64,000 nt of DNA from NCBI GenBank assembly GCA_023423895.1, contig JAFAER010000062.1:1-64000 (forward strand). The letters are read 5' to 3'. The position numbers were made by a program, and so were the translations under genes. Below are positions 15,597-23,261 of this stretch, in pieces; position 1 is the first letter of the stretch; every line of letters begins with the position of its first letter. This DNA is from Pseudomonadota bacterium (GTDB lineage: Bacteria; Myxococcota_A; Polyangia; Polyangiales; Polyangiaceae). The notes under the pieces were generated by a model that was given only the letters and a program-made list of their open reading frames with translations, had not been told where the DNA came from and ran no database searches.

Positions 15597-16037
15597 CTAC
15601 GCTTCTTCGGAGGCGGGCGGCCTCGACGGCTTTTGTCCGTCGGACGATGCGTAGCCCCACGCGACGTCGGCGCGCGTCTCGTCCTCCGCCGCGCCGACGC
15701 CGACGTAGCCGCGGGCAACGAGAGCGCTGCAGCGCCTCGCGCGCGTGATCGTCTTCGTGTGACCGAACACGGCAAGGACGCTGCGCGCGAGCGAGCGCCC
15801 GGCCCGCGCGACCTCGGCCGGGATGATGACGAGCGCCCCCGGAGGCAACGTGGCCGGATCGGGCAGCTTCGCCATGACGGCGGAGACCGAGGCGGCGTCG
15901 TCCTCGCTGAGCGCGATCCTGGTCGCCGACGCGCGCTGCTCCGGTGAAGGCGCATGGGCGGCCGTGCGGACACGAAGGGTTCGGTTCGACGGGCGGCTCG
16001 CGCGCGGCGCCGGGATGTTGCTCTTGCGGTCGCTCAC
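15597..16037 (-). CDS. Hypothetical basic protein
   Basis: This 146-residue protein overlaps the upstream CorC-like gene by 4 bp. The centre (LPPGALVIIPAEVARAGRSLARSVL) resembles a short membrane-associated or helical segment; the ends are polar and probably disordered. It has no signal peptide or recognised domain. The overlap suggests it is made together with the CorC-like protein. Confidence 0.55.
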   Translation of the reverse strand: MSDRKSNIPAPRASRPSNRTLRVRTAAHAPSPEQRASATRIALSEDDAASVSAVMAKLPDPATLPPGALVIIPAEVARAGRSLARSVLAVFGHTKTITRARRCSALVARGYVGVGAAEDETRADVAWGYASSDGQKPSRPPASEEA

Positions 16038-17314
16038 GGGATCGAGGCCTCCGCCGGCGGGGCGAGCTCGGGCTCCGACCGAACGATCTCGACCTTCACG
16101 ACGCGCGTCTCGTCCGCCTCGCGAACGATGAGGTCGTAGCCGTCGAGCGTCACCGTGGCACCGACCTCCGGCACGCGTCCGGCGCGGTGCACGATGAGTC
16201 CTCCAAGCGACTCGAAATCGCCGTCCTCCGGCAGCTTCTTGCCGAGATGCAGCTCGAGATCGGCGATCGGGATCGCGGCGTCGGCGACGTACCGCCCCTC
16301 GGCGAGCTTCTGGATCGGAACGACCTCTTCGGTGTCGTACTCGTCACGAATGTCGCCGACGATCTCTTCGATGATGTCTTCGAGGGTCACGAGACCAGCG
16401 GTCCCGCCGAACTCGTCGGTGACGATGGCGAGGTGAAGGCGGCGGCCGCGCATCTCGCGGAGAACGCTGAGCGCGCCTTGGGTCTCCGTGACGAACAGGA
16501 CCGGCTTGCGGACGAGCTGGTCCAGCTTCATCGCGTCGATGTTGCCCTGCCGCACGACGTCGAAGAGGTCTTTGACGTAGAGGAGCCCGATCACGTTGTC
16601 GAGCGACTCCCGGAACACCGGGTAGCGCGAGTGACCGTCCTTGATGACGTGGTCGAGCACGGCCGCGAGCGGCATTGTGCCCTGAATGGCCGAGATGCGC
16701 CGGCGCGGGACCATGACCTCGCGCGCGGTGAGGTTCTTGAAGTCGAGCACGTTGCGGATCATCGTCGCCGGCTCTTTTTCGAGAGAACCGGCCTTCTCGC
16801 CCTGCGCCACGATCCACTCGACCTCGGTCTCGGTGAGCAGCGCGTCGGCGGTCTCCGGGACCCTTCGTCCGACGAAGCGGCCGAGGAGGGCGAGCGGCTC
16901 GGCCACGGGCAAGAGCAAGAGCTCGATGGGCTTCAAGAACCGCAGCGCCCAGCGGCCGACTTCTTCCGGCCGCCGGCGCGCCACCGTCCCGAGCACCTCG
17001 GCGAAGGTCGCATAGACGACGACCGATACGACGACCGCGAGCAGTGCCGAGAGGCCCGGACGCATCTGGCCGTTGAACGTGTCCGCAAGCACGACGGCCG
17101 CAAGGCTGATCGACAGGACGCGCGCGACGAGCCAGCGCGAGAGCAGCCTCAGGCGATCGTGCGCAAAGCGAACAAAGCCTGGATCTTTCGCTTCGACGAG
17201 GGCCTGGAGTCGGGCCTCGGGGAGCGAGGTCAGCGCGGCGTCGGCGGAGGCGAACAGCGAGCCGATGGCGGCGGCCAGTACGGCCAAGACGATCGGACCT
17301 AGGGGGATCGACAA
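16034..17314 (-). CDS. CorC/HlyC (CNNM) family membrane protein with CBS domains
   Basis: The protein has 426 residues from a TTG start (17314) behind a GGAG-like site. An N-terminal CNNM/DUF21 membrane region with about four spans covers residues 1-145. Two CBS domains follow (ARAEVM-type entry TAREVMVPRRRISAI, and VTDEFGGTAGLVTLEDIIEE, a highly conserved stretch). A C-terminal CorC_HlyC domain ends the protein (GDFESLGGLIVHRAGRVP). Family members mediate magnesium or cobalt efflux and bind adenine nucleotides in the CBS pair. Confidence 0.9.
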   Translation of the reverse strand: MSIPLGPIVLAVLAAAIGSLFASADAALTSLPEARLQALVEAKDPGFVRFAHDRLRLLSRWLVARVLSISLAAVVLADTFNGQMRPGLSALLAVVVSVVVYATFAEVLGTVARRRPEEVGRWALRFLKPIELLLLPVAEPLALLGRFVGRRVPETADALLTETEVEWIVAQGEKAGSLEKEPATMIRNVLDFKNLTAREVMVPRRRISAIQGTMPLAAVLDHVIKDGHSRYPVFRESLDNVIGLLYVKDLFDVVRQGNIDAMKLDQLVRKPVLFVTETQGALSVLREMRGRRLHLAIVTDEFGGTAGLVTLEDIIEEIVGDIRDEYDTEEVVPIQKLAEGRYVADAAIPIADLELHLGKKLPEDGDFESLGGLIVHRAGRVPEVGATVTLDGYDLIVREADETRVVKVEIVRSEPELAPPAEASIP

Positions 17315-17524
17315 ATCCGGGAGGGCTCCTGGCGCCGGTGGCTCATCCGCCGGCGGGCCACGTGGGGACCGCGGGCAGCCCCCCCGGGCCGTTTCGAACG
17401 GTAGCGTGTGGGATGCAGGGGTTCAAGTACGCTGACTGCGTCAATCGATCGCTGCATTGGTCGGAAAGCCGGGCCGCTCACCGAATAACACGCAACTCGG
17501 CAGCGGTACGGCCGACCAACCGAC

Positions 17525-18229
17525 GTGTCCACCTCATCCCTTCCAAGCTCACCGTCCACGACGCAGTACGCCGCGACATCTACCGCCCCTAAACAGGGCG
17601 AGCGAGCCGGTCCGAGCCACGCGGAAGGCGCCCGGCCGAGCTCGAGCGCTCGACACCCCACGCGACCGTTCCGCCAGGTCCTCCTCGGAGCTCAGCTTCA
17701 TGCGCGCCTTGGGAAGGAAGCGGCCGAGGCGCCCCAGGCTCTGGCGAAGATCCCGCGCCAGCCGGGCTCGAGCGCGTCGACGCCGGATCCAGGCGCAGCG
17801 TCGGGCCCGAAGAAAGAGCGGCCGGAGCACGAGGCGGAGCATGGTCATGATGACGACGCCCGATTCGACCCGCTCGATCCCTCGACGCGGCAAGCGGCGC
17901 AGCTCGCACCGGTCTCGCTGACGGCGGCGACGACCGCGACCGCCGACGTCGCCGCGCACGCTCCAGACGTTGCGCGCGGCGCCGCGCGCGTCTCGATGGA
18001 GGACCTCCTCCCGCAGCTCGTGAAGCGAATCGCATGGGCTGGCGACCGCCGCCGCGGGTCGGTTCAGCTCGAGCTCGGCGCCGGCCGCCACGCCGGGACC
18101 GTCGTCACGGTCCACGCGGTGGACGGGCGTGTCCGCGTGGAGCTCGACGGCGAGGGCGTCGACGAGCTCCGAACGCGCATCCGGGAGAGGCTCGAGCGGC
18201 ACGGTCTCGCGCTCGACGGCGTCACGTGA
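17525..18229 (+). CDS. FliK/SctP-like C-terminal domain protein
   Basis: The protein has 234 residues from GTG. The first 150 are low-complexity, Ala/Pro/Ser/His-rich and probably disordered. The C-terminal 80 residues (GSVQLELGAGRHAGTVVTV, then DGRVRVELDGEGVDELRTRI) follow the hook-length/needle-length control pattern: strand, G.V.V.....GRV.V.......V...L...L..L...L...G. The long disordered ruler plus folded C-terminus also matches FliK or SctP design. No other secretion or flagellar gene is adjacent. The assignment rests on fold pattern only. Confidence 0.45.
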   Translation: MSTSSLPSSPSTTQYAATSTAPKQGERAGPSHAEGARPSSSARHPTRPFRQVLLGAQLHARLGKEAAEAPQALAKIPRQPGSSASTPDPGAASGPKKERPEHEAEHGHDDDARFDPLDPSTRQAAQLAPVSLTAATTATADVAAHAPDVARGAARVSMEDLLPQLVKRIAWAGDRRRGSVQLELGAGRHAGTVVTVHAVDGRVRVELDGEGVDELRTRIRERLERHGLALDGVT

Positions 18230-18234
18230 CTCCG

Positions 18235-18258
18235 TTGCGTACGTAGTTGCGTACGTAG
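18235..18258. repeat. 12-bp tandem duplication
   Basis: TTGCGTACGTAG occurs twice in a row just past the FliK-like gene; each copy contains the palindrome TACGTA, and a third partial copy follows. Confidence 0.7.
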
Positions 18259-18290
18259 GTACGGCGCGAGCGCGTGCGGGTCAGACCTGT

Positions 18291-19286
18291 TCAGCGGGCC
18301 GCCGGCCTCGGCAGAGGCCGCTTGCCGAACGCCTTCGCGATCGCGTCCGGGGCGACGGGTCGTCCGCGCGACCACGTGAGCTCGTCGGCCGTCGATTCGC
18401 GGGTGAGGACAGACGCCTCGTGCCCGTAGTCCTTCACGTTGGAGGTGTCGCCGATCGCGACCTCCCACGGGAGCTCACCGGTCGCCCAGTCGACGCGCGC
18501 CAGGCCGTTCGAGAGCGGTTCATACGCAACGCCGTCGAGGACGACGGCGCCCGAGCGTCGATCTTCTTCGACACGCCCCGCATCGACCGTCTCGACGAGG
18601 CTCCAGTGACCGTCGGCCAGGACGAGCCACCGCAGCCCGACGTCTGCTTCGAAGAGCAGGTATTCGTCCCAGCGCGTGCGGTCGACCTCGGAAGCGCCGG
18701 TGCTCCGGCTGAGCATCCCGATGACGCGGAAGCGCTTTCCCTCGAGCTCGCCGACATCGCCGGGCACCAGCCAGACCTCCACGCCATTCGGACGGGATAC
18801 CTCCGGAGCCGCCAGGAAGCGGACCCGCTCCAGGTCGGCCGACAGACCGAGCTCTGCGAGCGTGAACTTGCGTCCGACGAACACGCGTGGCCGATCGCTT
18901 CCGTAGTCGATCGTTGCGACGCCGCCCGTGCGTCCTGACAGATCCACGTACGCGTAGCTCGGCGGGGCCTCTTCGGCGTCACCCCACTGCGCGAGGCGGG
19001 TGGCCTCTCCGCGTTCGACGATTACGTAGCCGGTGTCGAGCGGATCTCCGACGGTCGTCTGCGCGAGCGGAGGAACGAGCGAGCCTTCGTCGTACAACGT
19101 GAAGACGCCGGTCGCCTCCGTGAGGTACCGGATGCGTCCGTCGTCCGCGCGGACGAGCCATTCGTTCCAGATCGCGCCGCGACGACCACGGATGCAGGTG
19201 CGACCCGAGACGGTGAAAGGAACGCCGTCGAGCCGGCCTTGGGCGCCGAGCTCGAGCACCGTCCAGGCCTCGTACGCGGCGCGCAT
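18291..19286 (-). CDS. DUF4178 domain protein
   Basis: This 331-residue cytoplasmic protein shows the DUF4178 pattern repeated about twice: VLELGAQGRLDGVPFTVSGR then WNEWLVRADDGRIRYLTEA, and later RFRVIGMLSRS then WDEYLLFEADVGLRWLVLAD. The family is often near PspA, spermidine-synthase-like or ion-channel genes; its function is not settled. The start overlaps the dipeptidase stop by 1 bp (TGATG), so it is translated by coupling. Family assignment is from the repeated W-x-E-W/Y-L motif. Confidence 0.65.
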   Translation of the reverse strand: MRAAYEAWTVLELGAQGRLDGVPFTVSGRTCIRGRRGAIWNEWLVRADDGRIRYLTEATGVFTLYDEGSLVPPLAQTTVGDPLDTGYVIVERGEATRLAQWGDAEEAPPSYAYVDLSGRTGGVATIDYGSDRPRVFVGRKFTLAELGLSADLERVRFLAAPEVSRPNGVEVWLVPGDVGELEGKRFRVIGMLSRSTGASEVDRTRWDEYLLFEADVGLRWLVLADGHWSLVETVDAGRVEEDRRSGAVVLDGVAYEPLSNGLARVDWATGELPWEVAIGDTSNVKDYGHEASVLTRESTADELTWSRGRPVAPDAIAKAFGKRPLPRPAAR

Positions 19287-20293
19287 CAAGCCTCGTGCAG
19301 CACACGCATGACGTTGCCGCGAAGGATCTTCCCGATCGTCCTCGCCGACAAGCCGGCCGCGAGCAGCGCGTCGGTGAGAAGCGGAAGTCCACGCGGATCC
19401 CTGAGAGGCTGCGAGGGAACGATGAACCCGTCCCAGTCGCTGCCGAGCGCCGGGGCATCCTCGCCGACGACGTCGATGATGTGCTTCAGATGCTCGACGA
19501 CCGGCTCGAGGCCGTCGCCGCCCACGTATCGTGGACAGAAGATGACACCGACGACGCCGCCCTTGTCGGCCACGGCGCGGAGCTGCTCGTCGTCGATGTT
19601 GCGCCAGTGCTCGAACGCGCCGAGCACGCCGGTGTGGCTCACGATCGGCGGCCTCTTCGCGATGCTGCATGCATCCAGAAAGCCGCGCTTGTTGATGTGC
19701 GCGAGGTCGACGAGAACGCCCTCGTTCTCGCAGCGCTCGACGAGCTCGAAGCCCCACGGCGTGAGGCCGTCCGTGCTGCGGCCTCGGCCGTATGCCGGAT
19801 AGCCCGCTTCGTTCGAGCTGAAGTGAAGGAGCCCGAGGTAACGGACGCCCCTCCGCGCGAAGACTCCGACGTTGTCGAGCGAGCCCTCGAGCGCGTGCGC
19901 GCCTTCGATGCCGAGAAGGGCGGCCATCGCGCCTTCGTCCTTGCATCGTTCGATCTCCGCGGCCTTGCGGACGAGGCGCAGCGCCCCCGGCTTGTGCGCC
20001 ATCTGCTGCTCGAGCGCGTCGATCTGCTCGTGGACCGTCCGCGCCATTCCCTTCGGGCGGTCCGCGAGCGGCAGCGACACGAGGCCGAAGAACTGCGCGC
20101 CCATCCCGCCTTCGCGCATCCTCGGCAAATCGACGTGACCGCCGAGCGCCGCGAACGGCAGCGGCGGCTCGTGGGCCTTGTGGATGTCGTAGCCGATCCA
20201 CCGCGACCACATCAGCGTGTCGGCGTGCAGGTCGATCGCAGGGTGCTCGGCGTGGATCGATCGTGCGTCGTCGGACGCCGGCGCGGATGGCAT
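19286..20293 (-). CDS. Membrane dipeptidase (peptidase family M19)
   Basis: This 335-residue TIM-barrel metallopeptidase has IDLHADTLMW (HxD zinc ligands), LLGIEGAHALE (the bridging Glu), a SHTGV histidine, a DLAHINKRGF segment and GSDWDGF (Asp). These are the binuclear zinc residues of the renal dipeptidase family, which cleaves dipeptides, including those with a C-terminal D-residue. There is no signal peptide, so the enzyme is probably cytoplasmic. It is divergent from the Rrf2 gene. Confidence 0.92.
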   Translation of the reverse strand: MPSAPASDDARSIHAEHPAIDLHADTLMWSRWIGYDIHKAHEPPLPFAALGGHVDLPRMREGGMGAQFFGLVSLPLADRPKGMARTVHEQIDALEQQMAHKPGALRLVRKAAEIERCKDEGAMAALLGIEGAHALEGSLDNVGVFARRGVRYLGLLHFSSNEAGYPAYGRGRSTDGLTPWGFELVERCENEGVLVDLAHINKRGFLDACSIAKRPPIVSHTGVLGAFEHWRNIDDEQLRAVADKGGVVGVIFCPRYVGGDGLEPVVEHLKHIIDVVGEDAPALGSDWDGFIVPSQPLRDPRGLPLLTDALLAAGLSARTIGKILRGNVMRVLHEA

Positions 20294-20433
20294 GGCGCTC
20301 AGTCTGCCCTCGCTTCGTCGTCGGAGTCGAGCCCCACCAGCCGCGTCGTGGAGCGAGACGGGCGCTCGAGCTCGAGCGGCACACCCCAGCGCATGTGCTG
20401 GGCATTTTGCTGCTCTCGGCGTGGAAGAGATAC

Positions 20434-20465
20434 TTGAGTTTCCCGATGCGACAATTAGATTGTCG
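20434..20465 (+). promoter_or_regulatory. Promoter and inverted-repeat operator of the cysteine cluster
   Basis: TTGAGT (20434-20439) and TAGATT (20456-20461) are spaced 16 bp apart. A perfect palindrome, CGACAAT-TAG-ATTGTCG (20449-20465), covers the -10 element and ends 2 bp before the GTG start at 20468. A regulator bound here would block RNA polymerase. Transcription would begin at or next to the GTG, implying a leaderless message. Autoregulation by the Rrf2 protein is the simplest reading. Confidence 0.55.
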
Positions 20466-20467
20466 CC

Positions 20468-20926
20468 GTGCTCCGGCTCTCGAACCGCGGCAGGTACGCC
20501 CTCAAGGCCGTCTTCGACCTTGCGACGCACGCCGATGCGCCGGTGCAGGTGCGGGACGTGGCGACCCGTCAGCGGATCCCGCTGCGCTTCCTCGAGCAGA
20601 TCTTCCAGCTCCTCAAGCGCGGTGGCCTCGTCGAATCCAAGCGTGGTCCACGCGGCGGCTTCCTGCTCGCACGCGAGCCGGACGAGGTGCGCCTCGGAGA
20701 TGTCCTCCGTGCCGTCGAAGGGCCGGTCGTGCTCGGTGGACCGTCGGCCGCGCGGAGGCGAAGCGAGCCGCGCGACGTCACGGATGCCGTGCTCGCCGAT
20801 CTCTCGCGGTCGGTCGAGCAGTGCTTCGACGGGATCACGCTGCAGGACCTCTGCGCGCGCGGCGAGCGCGCACTCGTTGCACGGCGAGTTGCGCTCGCCC
20901 AGAAGGGCAACCCGTATGTCATCTGA
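20468..20926 (+). CDS. Rrf2-family transcriptional regulator (CysR/CymR-like)
   Basis: This 152-residue protein opens with the Rrf2 winged-helix signature (LSNRGRYALKAVFDLATH) and the recognition and wing stretch PLRFLEQIFQLLKRGGLVES followed by KRGPRGGF. The three-Cys iron-sulfur cluster of IscR is absent; only Cys in VEQCFDG and DLCARG remain. This fits CymR-type regulators that sense cysteine status through a cysteine-synthase complex. It precedes cysK by 9 bp, strengthening that reading. It probably represses the cluster through the palindrome at 20449-20465. Confidence 0.85.
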   Translation: MLRLSNRGRYALKAVFDLATHADAPVQVRDVATRQRIPLRFLEQIFQLLKRGGLVESKRGPRGGFLLAREPDEVRLGDVLRAVEGPVVLGGPSAARRRSEPRDVTDAVLADLSRSVEQCFDGITLQDLCARGERALVARRVALAQKGNPYVI

Positions 20927-20935
20927 GGTCGTTCG

Positions 20936-21883
20936 ATGATCGCCCACTCGGTGCTCGATCTGGTCGGCCAAACGCCGCTCGTGCGCGTGCGCGCCAGCTG
21001 GGCCGACGACGCTCCGCGCGCAGCGATCTGGGCGAAGATGGAGAACCTGAACCCGGGCGGAAGCGTCAAAGACCGCATCTGCTCGGCGATGATCGAAGAC
21101 GCCGAAGCGCGGGGCGTCCTCGCTCCGCCCGGCCCGGTCGTCGAGCCCACGAGCGGCAACACCGGCATCGGCCTCGCCGTCGTCTGTGCGGTGAAGGGCT
21201 ACCGCCTCATCCTGACGATGCCGGAGAGCATGAGCCTGGAGCGCCGCCAGCTCCTCGAAGCGTACGGCGCTCAGATCGTGCTCACGCCTGCCGAAGCGCA
21301 GATGGAGGGCGCGATCGCGAAGGCGCGCGAGATCGTCCTGCAGACGCCGGGCGCGTTCATGCCGCAGCAATTCGAGAACGTGGCGAACCCTTCCGTGCAT
21401 GCTCGAACGACCTCCTTCGAGATCCTCCAGGCCATGGAGGGGCTCTCGATCGACGCGTTCGTCGCCACGGTCGGGACCGGCGGAACGGTCAGCGGTGTCG
21501 GGCGCGACCTGAGAAAGGTCCACCGCGACCTCCGCGTCGTCGCCGTCGAGCCGGATGCGTGCGCGACGATCTCGCGAGGCGAGCGTGGCCCGACGAAAAT
21601 CCAGGGGCTCGCTGCCGGGTTCGTCCCGAAGAACTACGATGCGTCGGTCGTGTCCGAGGTCCGGACGGTGACCGACGACGCCGCGTGGACCGCCAAGACG
21701 CGCCTCGCCAAGCGCGAAGGTCTCCTCGTCGGAATCAGCGCCGGCGCCGCCGTCCACGTCGCGCTCGAGGTGGCGCGCGAGCTGGGCGACCCGACCAAGA
21801 ACGTCGTCACCGTCCTCTGCGACACCGGCGAGCGGTACTTCAGCCTCGCCGAATACTTCCCGCACCTCGCCGAGGTCACATGA
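20936..21883 (+). CDS. cysK: Cysteine synthase (CysK-type)
   Basis: This 315-residue PLP enzyme has K45 in NPGGSVKDR forming the internal aldimine, TSGNTG at 72-77 binding the substrate carboxylate, and TVGTGGTVSG binding the PLP phosphate. It makes cysteine from O-acetylserine and sulfide, or, next to a sulfur carrier, could accept carrier thiocarboxylate. The ATGA overlap with the E1-like gene couples their translation. It follows its regulator by 9 bp. Confidence 0.93.
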   Translation: MIAHSVLDLVGQTPLVRVRASWADDAPRAAIWAKMENLNPGGSVKDRICSAMIEDAEARGVLAPPGPVVEPTSGNTGIGLAVVCAVKGYRLILTMPESMSLERRQLLEAYGAQIVLTPAEAQMEGAIAKAREIVLQTPGAFMPQQFENVANPSVHARTTSFEILQAMEGLSIDAFVATVGTGGTVSGVGRDLRKVHRDLRVVAVEPDACATISRGERGPTKIQGLAAGFVPKNYDASVVSEVRTVTDDAAWTAKTRLAKREGLLVGISAGAAVHVALEVARELGDPTKNVVTVLCDTGERYFSLAEYFPHLAEVT

Positions 21884-22611
21884 CGACGGCATGGCGCGGG
21901 GCGCGCGTTCTCGTCGTGGGTGCCGGCGGGCTCGGCTGTCCCGCCGCGATCGCGCTCGCTCGCGCGGGGGTCGGCACGCTGGGGCTTGCGGACGACGACG
22001 TCGTCGACGTCTCGAACCTCCATAGGCAGATCCTGTTCGACGCGGACGACGTCGGGCGGCCGAAGGTGCAACGGGCTGCTGAGCGCCTGAAGGCGATCGC
22101 GCCGTCCGTGGAGCTGGAGCTCCACGAGACGCGGCTTCTGCCGGCGAACGCCGTGGCGCTCGTTCGGCAATACGACGTCGTCGTCGAGGGCAGCGACAAC
22201 TTCGCGACCAAGTTCCTCGCAGCCGACGCGAGCGCCATCGCGAAACGGGCGATCGTGCACGCCGCTGCCGTGCGCTGGCACGGGACGGCACTCGCCGTCG
22301 GGCCGAACGGCGGACCGTGCTACCGCTGCCTCTTCGAGGACGTTCCGCTCGAGAATGCGCCGAACTGCGCGGAGGCGGGCGTCGTCGGACCGATGGTCGG
22401 CGTCGTCGCCGCGGCTCAGGCCGACCTCGCGCTCTCGGTGCTCGCAGGAGAGGACGTGTTCGGCGAGCTGTTCACGTTCGACGGCAAGGCGCTCGAGAGT
22501 CGCCGGCGTCGAATCGCTCGTCGCAAGACCTGCGCCCTCTGCGGTGACGAACGCCGCATCCACGACATCGAGCCGAAACGCTACGTCGAGGGGGTCTGCT
22601 CGGTGGCCTGA
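21880..22611 (+). CDS. E1-like MoeB/ThiF-family adenylyltransferase lacking the N-terminal arm
   Basis: The protein has 243 residues. Core E1 residues are present: nucleotide loop GAGGLG (14-19), R49 in NLHRQ, K62 in GRPKV, D106-N107 in EGSDN, the catalytic-type C163 in NCAEAG, and the zinc cysteines C147/C150 (PCYRC) and C218/C221 (KTCALCG). It would adenylate the C-terminal Gly of the carrier encoded next and help convert it to a thiocarboxylate. The roughly 20 residues that normally precede the loop and supply the arginine finger (pattern RY.RQI.L...G..GQ..L) are missing. That segment occurs in the protein encoded at 22932. There is no rhodanese domain, unlike MoeZ. Confidence 0.88.
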   Translation: MTTAWRGARVLVVGAGGLGCPAAIALARAGVGTLGLADDDVVDVSNLHRQILFDADDVGRPKVQRAAERLKAIAPSVELELHETRLLPANAVALVRQYDVVVEGSDNFATKFLAADASAIAKRAIVHAAAVRWHGTALAVGPNGGPCYRCLFEDVPLENAPNCAEAGVVGPMVGVVAAAQADLALSVLAGEDVFGELFTFDGKALESRRRRIARRKTCALCGDERRIHDIEPKRYVEGVCSVA

Positions 22612-22662
22612 AACGACGCGCACGACGACTAGACGGAAGAACAGGAAGGACAAGGAGAAGCC

Positions 22663-22935
22663 ATGGACACGATCGTGAGGATCCCCGCAGCTCTGAGGAC
22701 GTTGACCGGCGGCGCGGACGAGGTGAAGGCCGAGGGCACCACTGTCGGTGCGGTCATCGAGGACCTCGACAAGCGGCATCCTGGGCTCAAGGATCGTCTC
22801 CTCGACGAGAAGGGCGTTCGCCGCTTCATCAACATCTACGTCGGGGAAGAGGACGTCCGGTTCACCGGTGGCCTCTCGACCGAGCTCAAGGCAGGCGATC
22901 AGATCAGCATCATCCCTGCGATCGCGGGCGGATGA
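22663..22935 (+). CDS. MoaD/ThiS/CysO-like sulfur carrier protein
   Basis: This 90-residue beta-grasp protein ends in IAGG, the exposed Gly-Gly terminus that is adenylated and thiocarboxylated. The segments VRIPAALRTLTGGADEVKAE and DQISIIPAIAGG fit MoaD-like carriers; VRRFINIYVGEEDVRF matches the CysO subgroup. A strong AAGGAG ribosome-binding site lies 7 bp before the ATG. Its stop overlaps the next start (ATGA). Flanking CysK, E1, CysM and JAMM genes point to cysteine synthesis rather than molybdopterin or thiamine. Confidence 0.9.
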   Translation: MDTIVRIPAALRTLTGGADEVKAEGTTVGAVIEDLDKRHPGLKDRLLDEKGVRRFINIYVGEEDVRFTGGLSTELKAGDQISIIPAIAGG

Positions 22936-23261
22936 CGACGGAGATCGATCTCCAGCGCCGCCGCCTCTACACGCGGCAGATCCGCCTCGCCGACGTCGGT
23001 GAGGCGGGGCAGGCGAAGCTCTGCGCGGCGAAGGTCTCGCTTCGCTCGCAGGGCTTCGCTCGCACGATCGAGCAGCGATACGTCGTCTGTGCAGGGATGG
23101 CGGAAGCGGAGTCCGAGCTGCCTACGATCGATCCGTCGCGTGTCGACGAGCTCGCGAACGTCTGCGGGCTCGGCCTCCGCCATGCGGCAGCGCGCGAGGT
23201 CGCCGAAGGCGCGCTCCACGCGCTCGCGGCAATCCGGACCGCGCTCGGGGTGGCACCGTGA
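22932..23261 (+). CDS. E1-derived 109-residue protein carrying the missing E1 N-terminal arm
   Basis: Residues 9-35 (RRRLYTRQIRLADVGEAGQ and onward) match the N-terminal arm of MoeB/ThiF enzymes, including the arginine-finger position R15 in YTRQ. Where a normal E1 continues into GxGGLG, this protein reads SLRSQGFARTIEQRYVVCAG, resembling the following helix and strand but without the nucleotide loop. The end (AAREVAEGALHALAAIRTAL) resembles the last E1 helix. It looks like an E1 internally reduced to its dimer-contacting parts. Overlaps with the carrier gene (4 bp) and cysM gene (4 bp) place it firmly in the operon. It may complete the neighbouring E1 in trans. Confidence 0.6.
   Translation: MTTEIDLQRRRLYTRQIRLADVGEAGQAKLCAAKVSLRSQGFARTIEQRYVVCAGMAEAESELPTIDPSRVDELANVCGLGLRHAAAREVAEGALHALAAIRTALGVAP

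Noticed and set aside
19286..22291. A 1,001-codon minus-strand frame spanning the cysteine cluster
   Set aside because: Only its last 335 codons match a real protein (the dipeptidase). The rest is the reverse-frame shadow of cysK and E1-like genes in GC-rich DNA.
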